Program-made: the position numbers and the translations under genes
Notes under the pieces: model-generated
Database searches by the model: none
Seen by the model: only the letters and a program-made list of their open reading frames with translations
What the model was told of the DNA's origin: nothing
Shown here: in pieces, positions 5,896 to 5,913 of the stretch
Layout of the letters: every line of letters begins with the position of its first letter
How positions within the stretch are numbered: the stretch's first letter is position 1
Origin: Kiritimatiellia bacterium
GTDB lineage: Bacteria; Verrucomicrobiota; Kiritimatiellia; RFP12; DVOR01
NCBI GenBank assembly: GCA_017548245.1
Contig: JAFYMU010000192.1
Span: forward strand, 1 to 5,913
Reading direction: 5' to 3'
Length of the DNA stretch: 5,913 bases

Positions 5896-5913
5896 GCGGT
5901 GTCCGTGCGAAGC

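Larger units (their letters stand above)
5494..5913. other. Intergenic regulatory region upstream of the operon
   Basis: No convincing coding frame is seen in these 420 bases on either strand. From left to right it holds a 5' leader and AT-rich promoter (to about 5560), a C-rich spacer (5561-5628), palindrome array A, a 9-bp gap, palindrome array B with a decayed fifth unit, an A-rich stretch (about 5852-5877) and a short hairpin followed by T residues. The last 20 bases could belong to a neighbouring gene, but too little is visible to say. Confidence 0.8.

Overview
The window looks like part of a type III secretion system (T3SS) locus of the Ysc/Psc (Yersinia/Pseudomonas-like) type from a Gram-negative bacterium. 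All seven recognisable genes lie on the minus strand and read right to left. The outer-membrane secretin with an N-terminal signal peptide shows a two-membrane cell. GC content is moderate. I cannot name the lineage from sequence alone: the gene set is Ysc-like, but an inserted AIM24-like gene and an unusual secretin tail argue against a standard enterobacterial or Pseudomonas locus.

Layout in transcription order (right to left): a sigma70-like promoter (5529-5558); a YscB-like chaperone (5095-5493); the secretin SctC/YscC (3107-5077), interrupted by an in-frame TAA at codon 45; an AIM24-like protein not normally part of T3SS loci (2533-3117); the gatekeeper SctW, a YopN-TyeA fusion (1362-2543); a SycN-like chaperone (973-1365); a YscX-like protein (596-976); and the first 193 codons of the export gate SctV/YscV, running off the left edge (1-579). 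Genes overlap by 4 or 11 nt or are 16-17 nt apart, so this is almost certainly one translationally coupled operon.

The genes form a coherent unit. In Yersinia, YscB and SycN together chaperone YopN, and YopN with TyeA plugs export until host contact. YscX acts with the export gate YscV. Here the start of the Yersinia virC operon (yscB-yscC) is joined to the virA order (yopN-tyeA-sycN-yscX-[yscY]-yscV), with yscY absent and tyeA fused to yopN.

The right-hand 420 bp (5494-5913) has no convincing gene. It holds the promoter and two adjacent arrays of 17-bp imperfect palindromes (8-bp arm, 1-bp centre, 8-bp arm). Array A (5629-5735) has five units. Array B (5745-5828) has four clear units plus a decayed fifth at 5835-5851. 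The arrays differ in sequence but share the same centre-to-centre spacing of 23, 22, 22 and 23 bp. This is the least explained and most interesting signal in the window. A weak hairpin terminator candidate lies at 5876-5895.
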